The notes under the pieces were generated by a model that made no database searches, had not been told where the DNA came from, and worked only from the letters and a program-made list of their open reading frames with translations. From contig NZ_CP011509.1 in assembly GCF_001027285.1 (NCBI RefSeq), positions 4,286,501 through 4,350,500 of the forward strand: 64,000 bases of DNA. Reading direction: 5' to 3'. Every line of letters begins with the position of its first letter. Positions within the stretch are counted from its first letter, which is position 1. Below are positions 1 to 8,932 of this stretch, piece after piece. The position numbers and the translations under genes are program-made. Origin of the DNA: Archangium gephyra (GTDB lineage: Bacteria > Myxococcota > Myxococcia > Myxococcales > Myxococcaceae).

Positions 1-351
1 GTGGAAGGTGGACTCCACGGAGGGCCCCAGCGTGTCACCGGCCATGAGGAACAGCGTGTTCGGCGACTCGGCGAGCACCTGCTTGCGCAGGGTGGACAGC
101 CGCCCCAGTCCGCCCCGGGCCCCGAAGTCCACCGGGGTGAACTGGTACACGTCGTTGACGTGCAGCAGCGTGAGGGTGACGGTGGGTTCCTCTTCCTGCT
201 CCGCCTCGGAGGCCGCGTTCTCGGCGGGTCTGGACTCCGCGGCCGGGGAGGACGTGGGTGCGCTCCCAGGGAGCGAGGCGCAACCAGCGGCGAGAAGCAG
301 GGCGGCCAGGAGGGTGGCCAGGGGGCTCGGCGGGCGGAACGGGAAGGACAT
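1..351 (-). CDS. 5'-nucleotidase/metallophosphatase-like lipoprotein, truncated by window edge
   Basis: Only the first 117 codons lie in the window; the gene runs off the left edge. The start is an ATG at 351. The N-terminus has a hydrophobic stretch ending in a lipobox (LLLAAGC), then an Ala/Glu/Ser-rich linker, so it should be a lipidated envelope protein. The following [14 protein letters not shown] matches the first metal-binding strand of the UshA/5'-nucleotidase metallophosphatase family, and [12 protein letters not shown] matches the next metal motif (GD). The C-terminal nucleotidase domain is not visible, so substrate cannot be inferred. A complete relative with the same architecture is at 47864-49711. 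Confidence 0.8.
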   Translation of the reverse strand, partial: MSFPFRPPSPLATLLAALLLAAGCASLPGSAPTSSPAAESRPAENAASEAEQEEEPTVTLTLLHVNDVYQFTPVDFGARGGLGRLSTLRKQVLAESPNTLFLMAGDTLGPSVESTFH

Positions 352-545
352 GGGTGTTCGTCTGGGAGTCCAATGTCCCATGTCCGGCCCGCTTGTGCAT
401 CCTTTCACGTGACCTCCCCGTGACGCGGTGTGGCGAGGTGCGTCTCCCTCCTCGCCTGGGAGGTTGCACGGGTCCGCGGACGCTTCACTACGGGTGGGGG
501 ACGGGGACGGAGATGGAGCACGCCGGCTCGCTCGGGGAGCGGCGC

Positions 546-1292
546 TCAGACGGTGTAGCGGCGCCCCTGTGCGAGCGGCTCGATGTTGCTCGCCCCGAGC
601 TCGAAGTCATCCGGGTAGTGGATGAGCCGCATCTTCGCGCGCAGGGCGGCGGGCAGCGCGGCCAATTTCTCGTAGGGCGTGTGCACGCCGTAGTTCGTCT
701 CGTGCACCACGAGGTCCGCCTCGGCGAGCCAGGAGATGAGGCCCTCGTCGTAGGCGGTGTCGGCGCTGTAGCCCAGGCAGCGGCCCCCGGCGCGGATGCG
801 CAGGGCCGTGGTGGGCACGTGGTGGTAGGTGAGGCGGCTCTCGATGGAGAAGGGCCCGAAGCGCACGGCGGCCTCGGTGGAGAGCGGGTGGGGCTCGAAG
901 TAGTCCTCGAAGCCATGGCGCTGGGGCTCGCCGCCGGGCTTGCGGATGAGGTCCTCCATGCCCGCGGCGAGGTGGCCCTCCCAGAGCCGGCGCGTCACGT
1001 CCGGGTGGGCGAGCAGCTTCAACTTCCGCTTGAGGACGAAGAAGGAGAAGTAGCCGAGCCCCTCCACGCCCGAGCTGTGGTCCGCGTGCAGGTGGGTGAG
1101 GACGAGGCCCGACACCCGGTCCGCGTCCAGCTGCACGCCCGAGGAGAGGCTGGCCTCGCGCATCATCTTGCGGATGGGGTGGGGGCAGTCGATGAGGAGT
1201 ACCTGGCCCTCGGCTTCGAGCGCCAGACACGAGGAGTAGTTCAGCGCGGAGAAGGCATCGCCAACGCCGAGGGTGACGAAGGACAGGCTCAT
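546..1292 (-). CDS. MBL-fold metallo-hydrolase (RNase Z / phosphodiesterase-like)
   Basis: The 248-residue protein has the metallo-beta-lactamase signature HLHADH at about residues 67-72, preceded by LLIDCPHP. A second metal-ligand segment is SADTAYD and a later His lies in VVHETNYG, an order typical of RNase Z/ElaC-type and related phosphodiesterase hydrolases. No signal peptide is seen, so it is probably cytoplasmic. I chose the ATG at 1292 because it shares its A with the TGA of the upstream coaD gene (TGATG), suggesting translational coupling; a GTG one codon upstream is the alternative. It is the last gene of a tetR-MFS-coaD-MBL chain. The substrate cannot be assigned; tRNA 3' processing is possible, but the protein is not the long canonical RNase Z form. 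Confidence 0.85.
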   Translation of the reverse strand: MSLSFVTLGVGDAFSALNYSSCLALEAEGQVLLIDCPHPIRKMMREASLSSGVQLDADRVSGLVLTHLHADHSSGVEGLGYFSFFVLKRKLKLLAHPDVTRRLWEGHLAAGMEDLIRKPGGEPQRHGFEDYFEPHPLSTEAAVRFGPFSIESRLTYHHVPTTALRIRAGGRCLGYSADTAYDEGLISWLAEADLVVHETNYGVHTPYEKLAALPAALRAKMRLIHYPDDFELGASNIEPLAQGRRYTV

Positions 1293-1789
1293 CACGGGCT
1301 CCGGAGGGAAGGGGGACTCAAGCGGGACCGCAGCTTCGCCGCGACCGCGGGCGGGCAGAAGTCCGAAACGTCCTCGCCGCGCGCCAGCTTCTCCTTGAGG
1401 CGGCTGCTGCTCACCTCGGCGAGATGGGACTCGGCGGGGAGGAAGAGGGTGGACAGGTCCGGGGCGAGCGCGCGATTGGCCTGGGCGAGCGTCGTCTCGA
1501 ATTGGGCATCCGTGGCGCCGCGCACCCCGCGCAGCAGCACGCTGGCGCCGATGGCCCGCGCGTAGTCCACGATGAGGCCCTCGGTGCTGGCCACGGTGAC
1601 GTTGGGGTGGAGCGCCACCACCTCGCGCAGCAACTCCATGCGCTCGGCCACGGTGAGGAGGGTGCGCTTGTCGGGGTTGATGGCCACCACCACCACGACA
1701 TGGCCGAAGAGGCGCGCGGCCTGACGGACGACGGAGAGGTGGCCAGCGGTCACCGGATCGAAGCTGCCGGCGTAGACGGCGATGGTCAT
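1292..1789 (-). CDS. coaD: phosphopantetheine adenylyltransferase (CoaD)
   Basis: This enzyme makes dephospho-CoA from 4'-phosphopantetheine and ATP, the penultimate step of coenzyme A biosynthesis in the cytoplasm. The 165-residue length is that of bacterial CoaD. The nucleotidyltransferase T/HxGH motif is present near the N-terminus (GSFDPVTAGH), followed by the VLLRGVRG and the C-terminal EVSSSRLKE segments typical of the family. The ATG at 1789 shares a base with the TGA of the preceding transporter gene, and its own TGA overlaps the MBL gene start, so the three genes appear to be one translationally coupled unit. The function is housekeeping and the assignment is firm. Confidence 0.96.
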   Translation of the reverse strand: MTIAVYAGSFDPVTAGHLSVVRQAARLFGHVVVVVAINPDKRTLLTVAERMELLREVVALHPNVTVASTEGLIVDYARAIGASVLLRGVRGATDAQFETTLAQANRALAPDLSTLFLPAESHLAEVSSSRLKEKLARGEDVSDFCPPAVAAKLRSRLSPPSLRSP

Positions 1790-3033
1790 CACGACACCTC
1801 CGGATGAGCCCCGGACGCGAGTGTCCGGGGAGGATGGAAGGTGAGGGCTACCCAGACGACGGCCAGGGCGCAGACGGCCGCCGAGAGCGTGAAGTGCCAC
1901 GCGTAGCCGAAGGCCTGGGCGCTGAAGCCACTCACGGCCGCGGCGGCGCCGGTGGCGAGCACCACGAGCGAGGCCTGCAGTGTGTAGTCGGACGCGGCGT
2001 GCTCCGGGCGGCACTGGTCCATCATCACCGTGAAGAGGGCCGCGGTGGCCATGCCGCTCGCCAGGTGCTCCACGCCGCAGACGAGGGCGAGCACGGGCAG
2101 GGAGGCCCCGCGCGCGGCCAGGGCATAGAGGAGCACCGCCGCCGCCTGCAGGGTGCCGAAGACGAGCAGCGCGCGCCGCTGTCCCAGCCGGTTGACGAGT
2201 GCCCCACCGATGAGCGCGCCCAGCAGCCCCGTGGTGAAGCCCACGACGCCGAGCATCCACCCCACCTGGGCCAGCTCCAGCCCCGTGTCGACGAGGAAGG
2301 TGCGCAGCATGCCCGTCGCCAGGTGCTCGCCCGCCTTGAAGAGGGCGAGCAGGGTGAGCCACGTGCCCGCGCCGGGACGCCGCGCCCAGGACAGCAGGGA
2401 CTCGCGGAGCCAGGGCCCGAGGCGCACGGACTCGTGGGCGGAGGCGGGGGAGGGGGGCTCGCGGAACAGGGCCACCGGCACCGTGGCCACGAGCAGCATC
2501 CCGCCCATGCTCAGCAGGGTGGCGCGCCAGCCCAGGGTGTCGATGAGGATGAGCATCAGCCCGCCGCCGAGAATCATCCCCACGCGGTAGCCCGCCACCT
2601 GGATGCCGTTGCCCCAGCCGCGCTCGTGGCGCTCGAGCAGCTCCACCGCGAGCCCGTCCGTGGCCACGTCCTGCGTGGCCGCCAGCAGGTTGACGAGCAG
2701 CACGGCCCCGAGGAGCGCCGGGATGCTCACCGTGCCCTCGGGCAGGGCGAGCCCCAGGAGCAGCGCCGCCGAGAGGAACTGCAGCGGGAGGATGTAGCCG
2801 CGCCGCCGGCCCAGGCGCTCCGAGCCGTACCGGTCCATGAGCGGGGCCCAGAGGAACTTGAGCGCCCACGGCAGCGCGAGCAGGTTCGCCAGGCCGATGT
2901 CCGGCAGCGACATGCCCTGCTTGCGCAGCAACACGGGCAGCGTCTGGGTGAAGAAGCCGAAGGGCAGGCCCTGCGAGAGGTAGAGGCTCGTGAGCAGCCC
3001 GAGCTTCATGGGGGTGTTGAGCGAGGTCTTCAT
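1789..3033 (-). CDS. MFS transporter, AmpG/PAT-like
   Basis: The 414-residue polytopic membrane protein has about twelve hydrophobic segments. The opening LYLSQGLPFGFFTQTLPVLL, the loop MDRYGSERLGRRRGYILP, and TQDVATDGLAVELLERHERG are characteristic of the AmpG/acetyl-CoA transporter (PAT) branch of the major facilitator superfamily. In enterobacteria AmpG imports anhydromuropeptides for cell-wall recycling. Whether this paralogue carries muropeptides or another substrate is inference. The ATG at 3033 overlaps the TGA of the upstream tetR gene by four bases (ATGA), and coaD follows with a one-base overlap. The TetR regulator is therefore a likely controller of its expression. Confidence 0.85.
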   Translation of the reverse strand: MKTSLNTPMKLGLLTSLYLSQGLPFGFFTQTLPVLLRKQGMSLPDIGLANLLALPWALKFLWAPLMDRYGSERLGRRRGYILPLQFLSAALLLGLALPEGTVSIPALLGAVLLVNLLAATQDVATDGLAVELLERHERGWGNGIQVAGYRVGMILGGGLMLILIDTLGWRATLLSMGGMLLVATVPVALFREPPSPASAHESVRLGPWLRESLLSWARRPGAGTWLTLLALFKAGEHLATGMLRTFLVDTGLELAQVGWMLGVVGFTTGLLGALIGGALVNRLGQRRALLVFGTLQAAAVLLYALAARGASLPVLALVCGVEHLASGMATAALFTVMMDQCRPEHAASDYTLQASLVVLATGAAAAVSGFSAQAFGYAWHFTLSAAVCALAVVWVALTFHPPRTLASGAHPEVS

Positions 3034-3635
3034 GTGCCCTCCTGGGACTCCGCCGCGTCGAGCAATCCCGCGGCCATGCGCTTCACCGTGCCCGCGGCGG
3101 AGCCCGGAGGCGTGAGGCCCGGTGCCGCCGTCGAGAGGACGAAATAGCCCTGCACCGCCGCGAAGAGGCCCGCCGCCACCGCCCGCGCCCGCCGGCGGCC
3201 GATGACCGCGCCTACGAGCTCCTCCAGGTGCTCGAGGTCCGCGCGCACCACCTTCTCGTATGCCGCGCGCACCTCGGGCTGCCGCACGGCCTCCGCGCTG
3301 ATGGTCACCCACGCGGCCACCGAGGCGGGGTCCGCATCCTCTCCCGTGGCCAGGAAGGCGTCGAGGAACGCGTCCACCTGCGCCCGCGCTCCGCCCTTCA
3401 CCCGCTCCAGCCGCGTCTTCACCCGCTCGCGCACGCGCCCCGCGAGCTGCTCCACCAGCGTCAGGAGGATCTCCTGCTTCTCCGTGAAGTGGTAGTGCAC
3501 CAGCCCCGCGCTGAGCCCCGCCGCCTTGGCGATCTCCGTGATGGACGCGCGCTCGTAGCCACGCTCGGCCATGACGCGCAGCAGACCCTGGACGATCTGC
3601 TGCCGGCGCTCCTCGGTATTCGATGGGCGGGCCAT
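3030..3635 (-). CDS. TetR/AcrR-family transcriptional regulator
   Basis: The 201-residue protein has an N-terminal helix-turn-helix of TetR type (ITEIAKAAGLSAGLVHYHF, about residues 31-49) and a C-terminal all-helical ligand domain. The HTH resembles the BetI/RutR-like subgroup, with VHYHF in place of the usual LYYHF. The ATG at 3635 (MARPSNTEE) was chosen over longer in-frame extensions because the domain begins there and the upstream stretch contains the probable operator and promoter. It heads a chain with the AmpG-like transporter, coaD and an MBL hydrolase, so it probably represses itself and the transporter. The inducing ligand is unknown. Confidence 0.92.
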   Translation of the reverse strand: MARPSNTEERRQQIVQGLLRVMAERGYERASITEIAKAAGLSAGLVHYHFTEKQEILLTLVEQLAGRVRERVKTRLERVKGGARAQVDAFLDAFLATGEDADPASVAAWVTISAEAVRQPEVRAAYEKVVRADLEHLEELVGAVIGRRRARAVAAGLFAAVQGYFVLSTAAPGLTPPGSAAGTVKRMAAGLLDAAESQEGT

Positions 3636-3653
3636 CCGCGGCTCCGTTTCTAG

Positions 3654-3674
3654 GTTGGTTGACCAACTTATAAG
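3654..3674 (-). promoter_or_regulatory. probable TetR operator overlapping a -10-like element
   Basis: A perfect inverted repeat GTTGGT-TG-ACCAAC spans 3654-3667, 19 bp upstream of the tetR ATG. On the minus strand it directly follows TATAAG, a plausible -10 hexamer at 3669-3674. A short palindrome over a promoter immediately upstream of a tetR gene is the classic autoregulatory arrangement. The assignment as operator is inference from position and symmetry. Confidence 0.65.
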
Positions 3675-3728
3675 CCCACGGGCCCACGGCGTCAACCAGG
3701 ACGGGGGGGTTCAACATGGGGTGCGAGC

Positions 3729-3764
3729 TACCCTCACCCCGTCCCTCTCCCGAGGGGAGAGGGG
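3729..3764. repeat. GC-rich palindromic intergenic element, copy A
   Basis: The sequence reads TACCCTCACCCC, GT, then CCCTCTCCC paired with GGGGAGAGGG. The inner arms form a stable hairpin. It lies between the end of apt (3773, minus) and the tetR upstream region. Four further copies are at 12727, 22176, 24053 and 52447. No T-tract follows, so it is not a textbook intrinsic terminator. Confidence 0.8.
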
Positions 3765-3772
3765 GTGTTGTC

Positions 3773-4336
3773 TCAGTAGGAGAGCAGCGCGCAGACCTTC
3801 TCGCGTCCCAGCCGCTCGCGCCCGGGCAGGAAGTCCAGGGAGATGAGGACGCTGAAGCCCACCACCTCGGCGCCGAGCTTCGTCACCAGGCGCGCCGTCG
3901 CCTCCCCGGTGCCGCCCGTGGCCAGCAGATCGTCCACGATGAGGACCCGGTCTCCTCGGCCCACGGCGTCCTCGTGGAGCTGCAGCCCGTCGTCGCCGTA
4001 CTCCAGGGCGTAGCGCTCCGTCACCGTCTTGTAGGGCAGCTTCCCCGGCTTGCGCGCCGGAGCGAAGCCCGCGTGCAGTGCCAGGGCGATGGGCGCGCCG
4101 AGGATGAAGCCGCGTGCCTCCACACCCACCACCTTGTTGATGTGCCGGCCCCGGAAGGGCGCGGCCATCGCGTTCACCACCCGCCCGAAGAGGTGCGGAT
4201 CCGCCAGCACCGGCGTCACGTCCTTGAAGAGGATTCCCGGCTTGGGGAAGTCCTGCACGTCGCGGATGCGGGCCTTCACGTCCTCGACGAGGTTGGAGTC
4301 ATGGCCGGGGACGAAGAGGGGAGGGGTGTTGCTCAT
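3773..4336 (-). CDS. apt: adenine phosphoribosyltransferase
   Basis: The enzyme salvages adenine to AMP using PRPP in the cytoplasm. The 187-residue protein has the PRPP-binding signature [13 protein letters not shown] in its C-terminal half, the N-terminal [19 protein letters not shown] typical of Apt, and [12 protein letters not shown], the adenine-site region. Length is close to the usual 170-185 residues. The ATG at 4336 overlaps the stop of the upstream hydroxyacid dehydrogenase gene by four bases, so the two are probably co-transcribed. The gene ends just before palindromic element copy A. Confidence 0.96.
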   Translation of the reverse strand: MSNTPPLFVPGHDSNLVEDVKARIRDVQDFPKPGILFKDVTPVLADPHLFGRVVNAMAAPFRGRHINKVVGVEARGFILGAPIALALHAGFAPARKPGKLPYKTVTERYALEYGDDGLQLHEDAVGRGDRVLIVDDLLATGGTGEATARLVTKLGAEVVGFSVLISLDFLPGRERLGREKVCALLSY

Positions 4337-5319
4337 GGGAAGAGCTCCGGGTTGACGCAGTGAGGGGGTTTCCGTCCTTCCAGCGCGGCGAGGAGATTCT
4401 CCACCGCCATGGAGGCCATGCGTCCACGGGTGGCGTGGCTGGCGCTCGCGATGTGGGGGGCGAGCAGGACGTTGGGAAGGGTCATCAACGGGCTGTCGGA
4501 GGGCAGGGGCTCCGGGTCCGTCACATCCAGCGCGGCGCCGCCCAGGTGTCCCCCCGAGAGCGCCTCCACCAGGGCGGCCTGGTCCACCACCGGCCCTCGG
4601 GCGGTGTTCACCAGCAGGGCTCCCGGCTTCATGGCCGCGAATTCCGCCCGCCCCAGCCAGTGCCGGGTCTCCGCGCTCAGCGGCACGTGCAGCGAGACGA
4701 AGTCCGACTCGGCCAGCAGCGTGGCCTTGTCCACGCGGGTGAGGCCCAGCTCCGCCTCCAGGTCCGGCCGGGCGCGGCGGTTGACGTAGAGAATCCGCAT
4801 CCCGAAGCCGCGCGCCCGCCGGGCCATCGCCGCGCCGATGGCCCCCAGTCCCACGAGGCCCAGGGTCGCCCCGTACACGTCCGTGCCCAGCAACAGGCCC
4901 GGCTCCCACGTCCGCCACCTGCCCGCCCGCACATACGTGTCCGCCTCGGCCACGCGCCGCGCCAGCCCCATCAGCAGGGCGAAGGCGAAGTCCGCCGTCG
5001 TCTCGGTGAGCACCCCCGGCGTGTTGCCCACGGGGATGCGCCGGGCGGTGCAGGCCGCCACGTCGATGTTGTCGTACCCCACCGCCACGTTGCTGACGGC
5101 CCGCAGGCGGTGGGCGCCGTCGAGCAGGGGCTCGTCCACCCGGTCGGTCAGCAGGGTGATGAGCCCGTCCACCTCCCGGGCCTCCGAGAGCAGGACGTCC
5201 CGTGGGGGAGGCAACTGCTCTTCCCACACCCGGAGTGAGACCTGAGCGGCCAGCCGGGCCAGCGCGTCTCCGGGAAGTTGTCGCGTGACGAAAACTCGGG
5301 GGCGTGTGGGGCGTTCCAT
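4333..5319 (-). CDS. D-2-hydroxyacid dehydrogenase (glyoxylate/hydroxypyruvate reductase-like)
   Basis: The 328-residue protein belongs to the NAD(P)-dependent D-isomer 2-hydroxyacid dehydrogenases. It shows the nucleotide-binding [17 protein letters not shown] motif, the catalytic Arg in NTARGPVVD, the Glu in DVTDPEPLP and the His in LAPHIASAS, plus the substrate loop [11 protein letters not shown]. The pattern best fits glyoxylate/hydroxypyruvate (glycerate) reductases, but the exact substrate is inference. I chose the ATG at 5319 ([13 protein letters not shown]), where the fold starts. It overlaps apt and is divergent from the SNF2 helicase gene. Confidence 0.9.
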   Translation of the reverse strand: MERPTRPRVFVTRQLPGDALARLAAQVSLRVWEEQLPPPRDVLLSEAREVDGLITLLTDRVDEPLLDGAHRLRAVSNVAVGYDNIDVAACTARRIPVGNTPGVLTETTADFAFALLMGLARRVAEADTYVRAGRWRTWEPGLLLGTDVYGATLGLVGLGAIGAAMARRARGFGMRILYVNRRARPDLEAELGLTRVDKATLLAESDFVSLHVPLSAETRHWLGRAEFAAMKPGALLVNTARGPVVDQAALVEALSGGHLGGAALDVTDPEPLPSDSPLMTLPNVLLAPHIASASHATRGRMASMAVENLLAALEGRKPPHCVNPELFP

Positions 5320-5436
5320 TTCGACCGCCAATGCTCGCACAGCCGCGAGCCGTGCGGTGGATGACCGAGCAACCATCGCCCGGTCATCGACGTGCATTTT
5401 TCCCACGACGGAGGCTCCCCCGTCTGTGGTAATCGA

Positions 5437-8400
5437 ATGGATTCCCCTCGTACCGGGGGGGAAGGGACTTGCGAGAACGTGCCCTCCACCGCCGACAACC
5501 GAGAAGCTTCTTTCCCGCCTGATGGCCAGTGGCTGCGCGCCCTCAAGGCGGAAGTCCAGCCCACCACCTTCAAGAAGGGCCGCGAAGTCGCCGAGACGCG
5601 CCGCGTCTTTGGCCTCCAACGGGAGGGGGATCTCATCCGCGCACAGGTGGCCGGCTCCGCCTCGCCGCAGGAGCGTTACGACGTCTCCCTCGAGGTGGGC
5701 AACGGCAAGCCCACTTCCAAGTGCACCTGCCAGTCGTGGAACGTCCACGGGCCGCACTGCGAGCACGTGGTGGCCGCGGCGCTCGTCTACGCCGCGCGTC
5801 TGCGCGCCTCGATGATTGCCTCCTCGGCCGCCGCCGCGTCCGCTGCCTCGGCCGCCGCTGCCACGGCCACGCCCGCCGCGGCCGATGCCGTTTCGGATGA
5901 GCCCTCGGCGGACGGGGAGATGGATGCCGACTCCGAGGCGCCCATCCCCACGGCGGACTCGCCCCTGATGGACGCGGTGAGCCTCCCCGCGCTCGCCAAG
6001 GTGGAGAGCTGGCTGGGCCTCTCCGCCCTGCCGGACTACGAGTTCCTCTATCGGCTGACTCCCTCCAACACGGGCCCTGGTGGCCGTCACTGGCTGATGG
6101 ACGTGCGCCGCCAGGACGCGCAGATGAAGGGGCCCGTGCACATCAAGCGCATGCTCCAGGCCGGCACCCGCATCGCTCCGGCCGACGAGCGCGTCTTCAT
6201 CCTGCTCGCCAAGCACGAGCAGCGCTACGACTCGCGCATCGTCCTCTCCGACGAGGACCTGTGCGAGATGTTCGAGTTCCTGCGCCAGCGCCGCGTCATC
6301 TACCGCGGCACCGCGCTGCTCTTCTCGGACGAGCCGGTGCGGCCGCAGATCCACCTCGAGTCCCGCCCGGACGGCGCCACCGCCCGCATCGAGCTGCTCA
6401 TGCCGGATGGGACGAGCCTGTCCCTCAAGGACGCCATCCTGCTGGCGGGCATGCGCACGTACATCATCACCGGGCAGACGCTCTCGCCGGTGGAGCCGGA
6501 CCTGCCGCCCCGCCTGGTGCGCAAGTGGCTGCTGGAGCCCACCATGGCGTTCCCGGTGGGGCAGCTGGACCGGGTGCTCACGTTCTTCGCCGCCCACCTG
6601 CCGCGCTTCCAGATGGCGCTCAAGGCGGACGACATCGACGTGGACGAGTCCGTGGAGCCCCGCTTCCTGCTCACGCTCGAGGGTACGCCCGAGCGCGTGA
6701 AGGTGCAGTTGGCCGCGCGCTACGGGCAGACGACCGTGCCCGTGTCCCCCACGGCCTCGCACCTGGGCTACGCCAGTGGCGTGGGCACCGATGGCCGCAA
6801 GCTGTACCGGCGCCGCGAGGAGCTGGAGCGCGCCGCGGGCAAGCGCCTGCAGGAGCTGGGGATGCGCTACGACAGCCACACCCACGCCTACGAGGCCAGT
6901 GGGGACGGCGCCATCGAGTTCTGGGCGCGTGGGCTCGCGTCGCTGCCCGACGACTGGGAGCGCTACGGCGTGCAGGCCCCCAAGGTGCGCCTGCGGCCCA
7001 AGCTGCGTCCGCGCATCCGCGTGGGCATGAGCGGGGTGAGCTGGTTCGAGCTGGATGCCGAGTTCGTCACCGATGATCAGGCGGTGGACCTGGGCGCGGT
7101 GCGCATGTGGCTCGACTCGGGCCGCCGCTTCGTGCCCCTGAAGGACGGCACCTACGCCGAGGCGGATCTCGCGGAGATCAAGCGCGCCGCGGACCTCCTG
7201 GAGGAGGCCGGCGCCATGCCGGGCCGCACCCGCACGCGCCTGCCGCTGCATCAGGCCGTCGCGTTGGATCTGCTCGTCGAGCTCGGTGAGTTCACCGAGG
7301 TGGAGGCCAAGGCGCGCAAGGCGATGACCGAGCTGCGCGACACCAACGGCGTGCCCAAGGTGGGTCTGCCCGAGGGCCTCCAGGCCACGCTGCGCCACTA
7401 CCAGGAGGCGGGCCTGTCCTGGCTGTGGTTCCTGCACCGGCATGGGCTGTCCGGCATCCTCGCGGACGACATGGGTCTCGGAAAGACGATCCAGTCCTTG
7501 AGCCTGCTGCAGAAGGTGGCCAACGAGGAGGGCCGCAAGCCGTCGCTCGTGGTGGCGCCCACCAGCGTGCTCGCCAACTGGGAGCGCGAGGCCGAGCGCT
7601 TCACCCCGGGCCTCAAGACCATCGTCTGGCACGGCCAGGATCGCAAGGAGCGCGTGGAGGATCTCAAGGGCGCGGACCTCGTGCTCACGTCCTACGCGCT
7701 GGTGCGGCGCGACCTGGAGGCGCTCAGCGAGGTGGGCTTCCGCTACGTCATCCTCGACGAGGCGCAGAACATCAAGAACGCGGACAGCGCCACGGCGCAG
7801 GCCTGCAAGTCGCTGCCGAGCGACACGCGGCTCGCGCTCACCGGTACGCCGCTGGAGAACCGGCTCAGCGAGTTGTGGAGCCTCTTCGACTTCCTCATGC
7901 CGGGCTTCCTCGGTAGCGCCGAGGGCTTCAGCGACCGCTTCGAGCAGCCCATCCAGGTGGCCAACGACAGCAACGTGCGCGACCGCCTGCGCCGCCGCAT
8001 CCAGCCCTTCATCATGCGCCGTCTGAAGACGGAGGTGGCCAAGGACCTGCCGCCCAAGACGGAGAGCGTGGCGTGGTGCGAGATGGAGCCCGGCCAGGCG
8101 GCCCTCTACCGCGAGGTGCTCGAGGAGAGCCGCCGCAAGGTGAACGAGTCCATCGAGAAGATGGGCTTCAAGCGCAGCCGCGTCTCCATCCTCGCGGCGC
8201 TCATGCGCCTGCGCCAGGTGTGCTGCGATCCGCGCCTGCTCAAGATGCCGCCCGGCACGCTCTTGCCCAGCAGCGCGAAGCTGGAGCGCTTCGGCCAGCT
8301 GGTGGACGACCTCGTCGCCGAGGGCCACCGCGCGCTCGTCTTCAGCCAGTTCACCGAGATGCTGGAGCTGCTCAAGGGCGAGGCGGACCGCCGGGGCCTG

Positions 8401-8784
8401 CGCTACCTCTACCTGGACGGCCGGACGAAGGACCGCATGGGCAAGGTGGACGAGTTCAACCGTCCGGACGGGCCGCCGCTCTTCTTCATCAGCCTCAAGG
8501 CGGGTGGCACCGGCCTCAACCTCACCGCGGCCGACTACGTCATCCACTACGATCCGTGGTGGAACCCGGCCGTGGAGGACCAGGCGACCGACCGTACCCA
8601 CCGCATCGGCCAGACGCGCGCGGTCATCAGCTACAAGCTCATTACCCGCGGCACTGTGGAGGAGAAGATTCTCAGCCTCCAGAAGCGCAAGAAGGACCTG
8701 GCCGCGGGCGTGCTCAGTGCGGATGGTGACTTCGGCAAGCTGCTGACCGAGTCGGACATCGTCGACCTCTTCCAGGGCGAGTGA
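5437..8784 (+). CDS. SWIM zinc-finger SNF2-family helicase/ATPase
   Basis: The 1115-residue protein combines an N-terminal SWIM zinc finger (C96-x-C98-x9-C108-x-H110) with a C-terminal Swi2/Snf2 DNA translocase. Motif I is ADDMGLGKT near residue 676, motif II is DEAQ near 774, and the C-terminal helicase lobe shows [15 protein letters not shown] and [10 protein letters not shown]. An Ala-rich linker lies between residues about 125 and 155. Such SWIM-SNF2 proteins are widespread in bacteria and are thought to remodel nucleoprotein or assist repair; the specific role is unknown. The start is uncertain: ATG 5437 is used here, with an in-frame GTG at 5392 and another near 5480. recN, a repair gene, follows downstream. 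Confidence 0.88.
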   Translation: MDSPRTGGEGTCENVPSTADNREASFPPDGQWLRALKAEVQPTTFKKGREVAETRRVFGLQREGDLIRAQVAGSASPQERYDVSLEVGNGKPTSKCTCQSWNVHGPHCEHVVAAALVYAARLRASMIASSAAAASAASAAAATATPAAADAVSDEPSADGEMDADSEAPIPTADSPLMDAVSLPALAKVESWLGLSALPDYEFLYRLTPSNTGPGGRHWLMDVRRQDAQMKGPVHIKRMLQAGTRIAPADERVFILLAKHEQRYDSRIVLSDEDLCEMFEFLRQRRVIYRGTALLFSDEPVRPQIHLESRPDGATARIELLMPDGTSLSLKDAILLAGMRTYIITGQTLSPVEPDLPPRLVRKWLLEPTMAFPVGQLDRVLTFFAAHLPRFQMALKADDIDVDESVEPRFLLTLEGTPERVKVQLAARYGQTTVPVSPTASHLGYASGVGTDGRKLYRRREELERAAGKRLQELGMRYDSHTHAYEASGDGAIEFWARGLASLPDDWERYGVQAPKVRLRPKLRPRIRVGMSGVSWFELDAEFVTDDQAVDLGAVRMWLDSGRRFVPLKDGTYAEADLAEIKRAADLLEEAGAMPGRTRTRLPLHQAVALDLLVELGEFTEVEAKARKAMTELRDTNGVPKVGLPEGLQATLRHYQEAGLSWLWFLHRHGLSGILADDMGLGKTIQSLSLLQKVANEEGRKPSLVVAPTSVLANWEREAERFTPGLKTIVWHGQDRKERVEDLKGADLVLTSYALVRRDLEALSEVGFRYVILDEAQNIKNADSATAQACKSLPSDTRLALTGTPLENRLSELWSLFDFLMPGFLGSAEGFSDRFEQPIQVANDSNVRDRLRRRIQPFIMRRLKTEVAKDLPPKTESVAWCEMEPGQAALYREVLEESRRKVNESIEKMGFKRSRVSILAALMRLRQVCCDPRLLKMPPGTLLPSSAKLERFGQLVDDLVAEGHRALVFSQFTEMLELLKGEADRRGLRYLYLDGRTKDRMGKVDEFNRPDGPPLFFISLKAGGTGLNLTAADYVIHYDPWWNPAVEDQATDRTHRIGQTRAVISYKLITRGTVEEKILSLQKRKKDLAAGVLSADGDFGKLLTESDIVDLFQGE

Positions 8785-8887
8785 CCCGGGAGGGCTACAA
8801 AAGAGTCTGACTCCTCACATCACCCTCCGTGCATGCAAGCTGCCGCACGAGCCTCGGGACGGAACGCTTGTGCAGTGTCAGAGCCCA

Positions 8888-8904
8888 CTGCTAGGTTGTT
8901 CAGG
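8888..8904 (+). promoter_or_regulatory. LexA-box-like site upstream of recN
   Basis: The 17-mer CTGCTAGGTTGTTCAGG lies 28 bp upstream of the recN start. It matches 15 of 17 positions of the Myxococcus xanthus LexA motif as I remember it (CTRHAMRYBYGTTCAGS), including the whole GTTCAG half. recN is a classic SOS gene, which supports the call. Binding is inferred. Confidence 0.5.
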
Positions 8905-8932
8905 TACGGTCCGAATGGCGAAGGAGGGCACC

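Noticed and set aside
5320-8601. A minus-strand frame extending the hydroxyacid dehydrogenase far upstream
   Set aside because: The extension is antisense to the SNF2 helicase and lacks conserved features; the enzyme starts at 5319.
8915-8932. ATG 8915 as the recN start
   Set aside because: It lacks an SD and would include the strong AAGGAGG that ideally serves the GTG at 8933.
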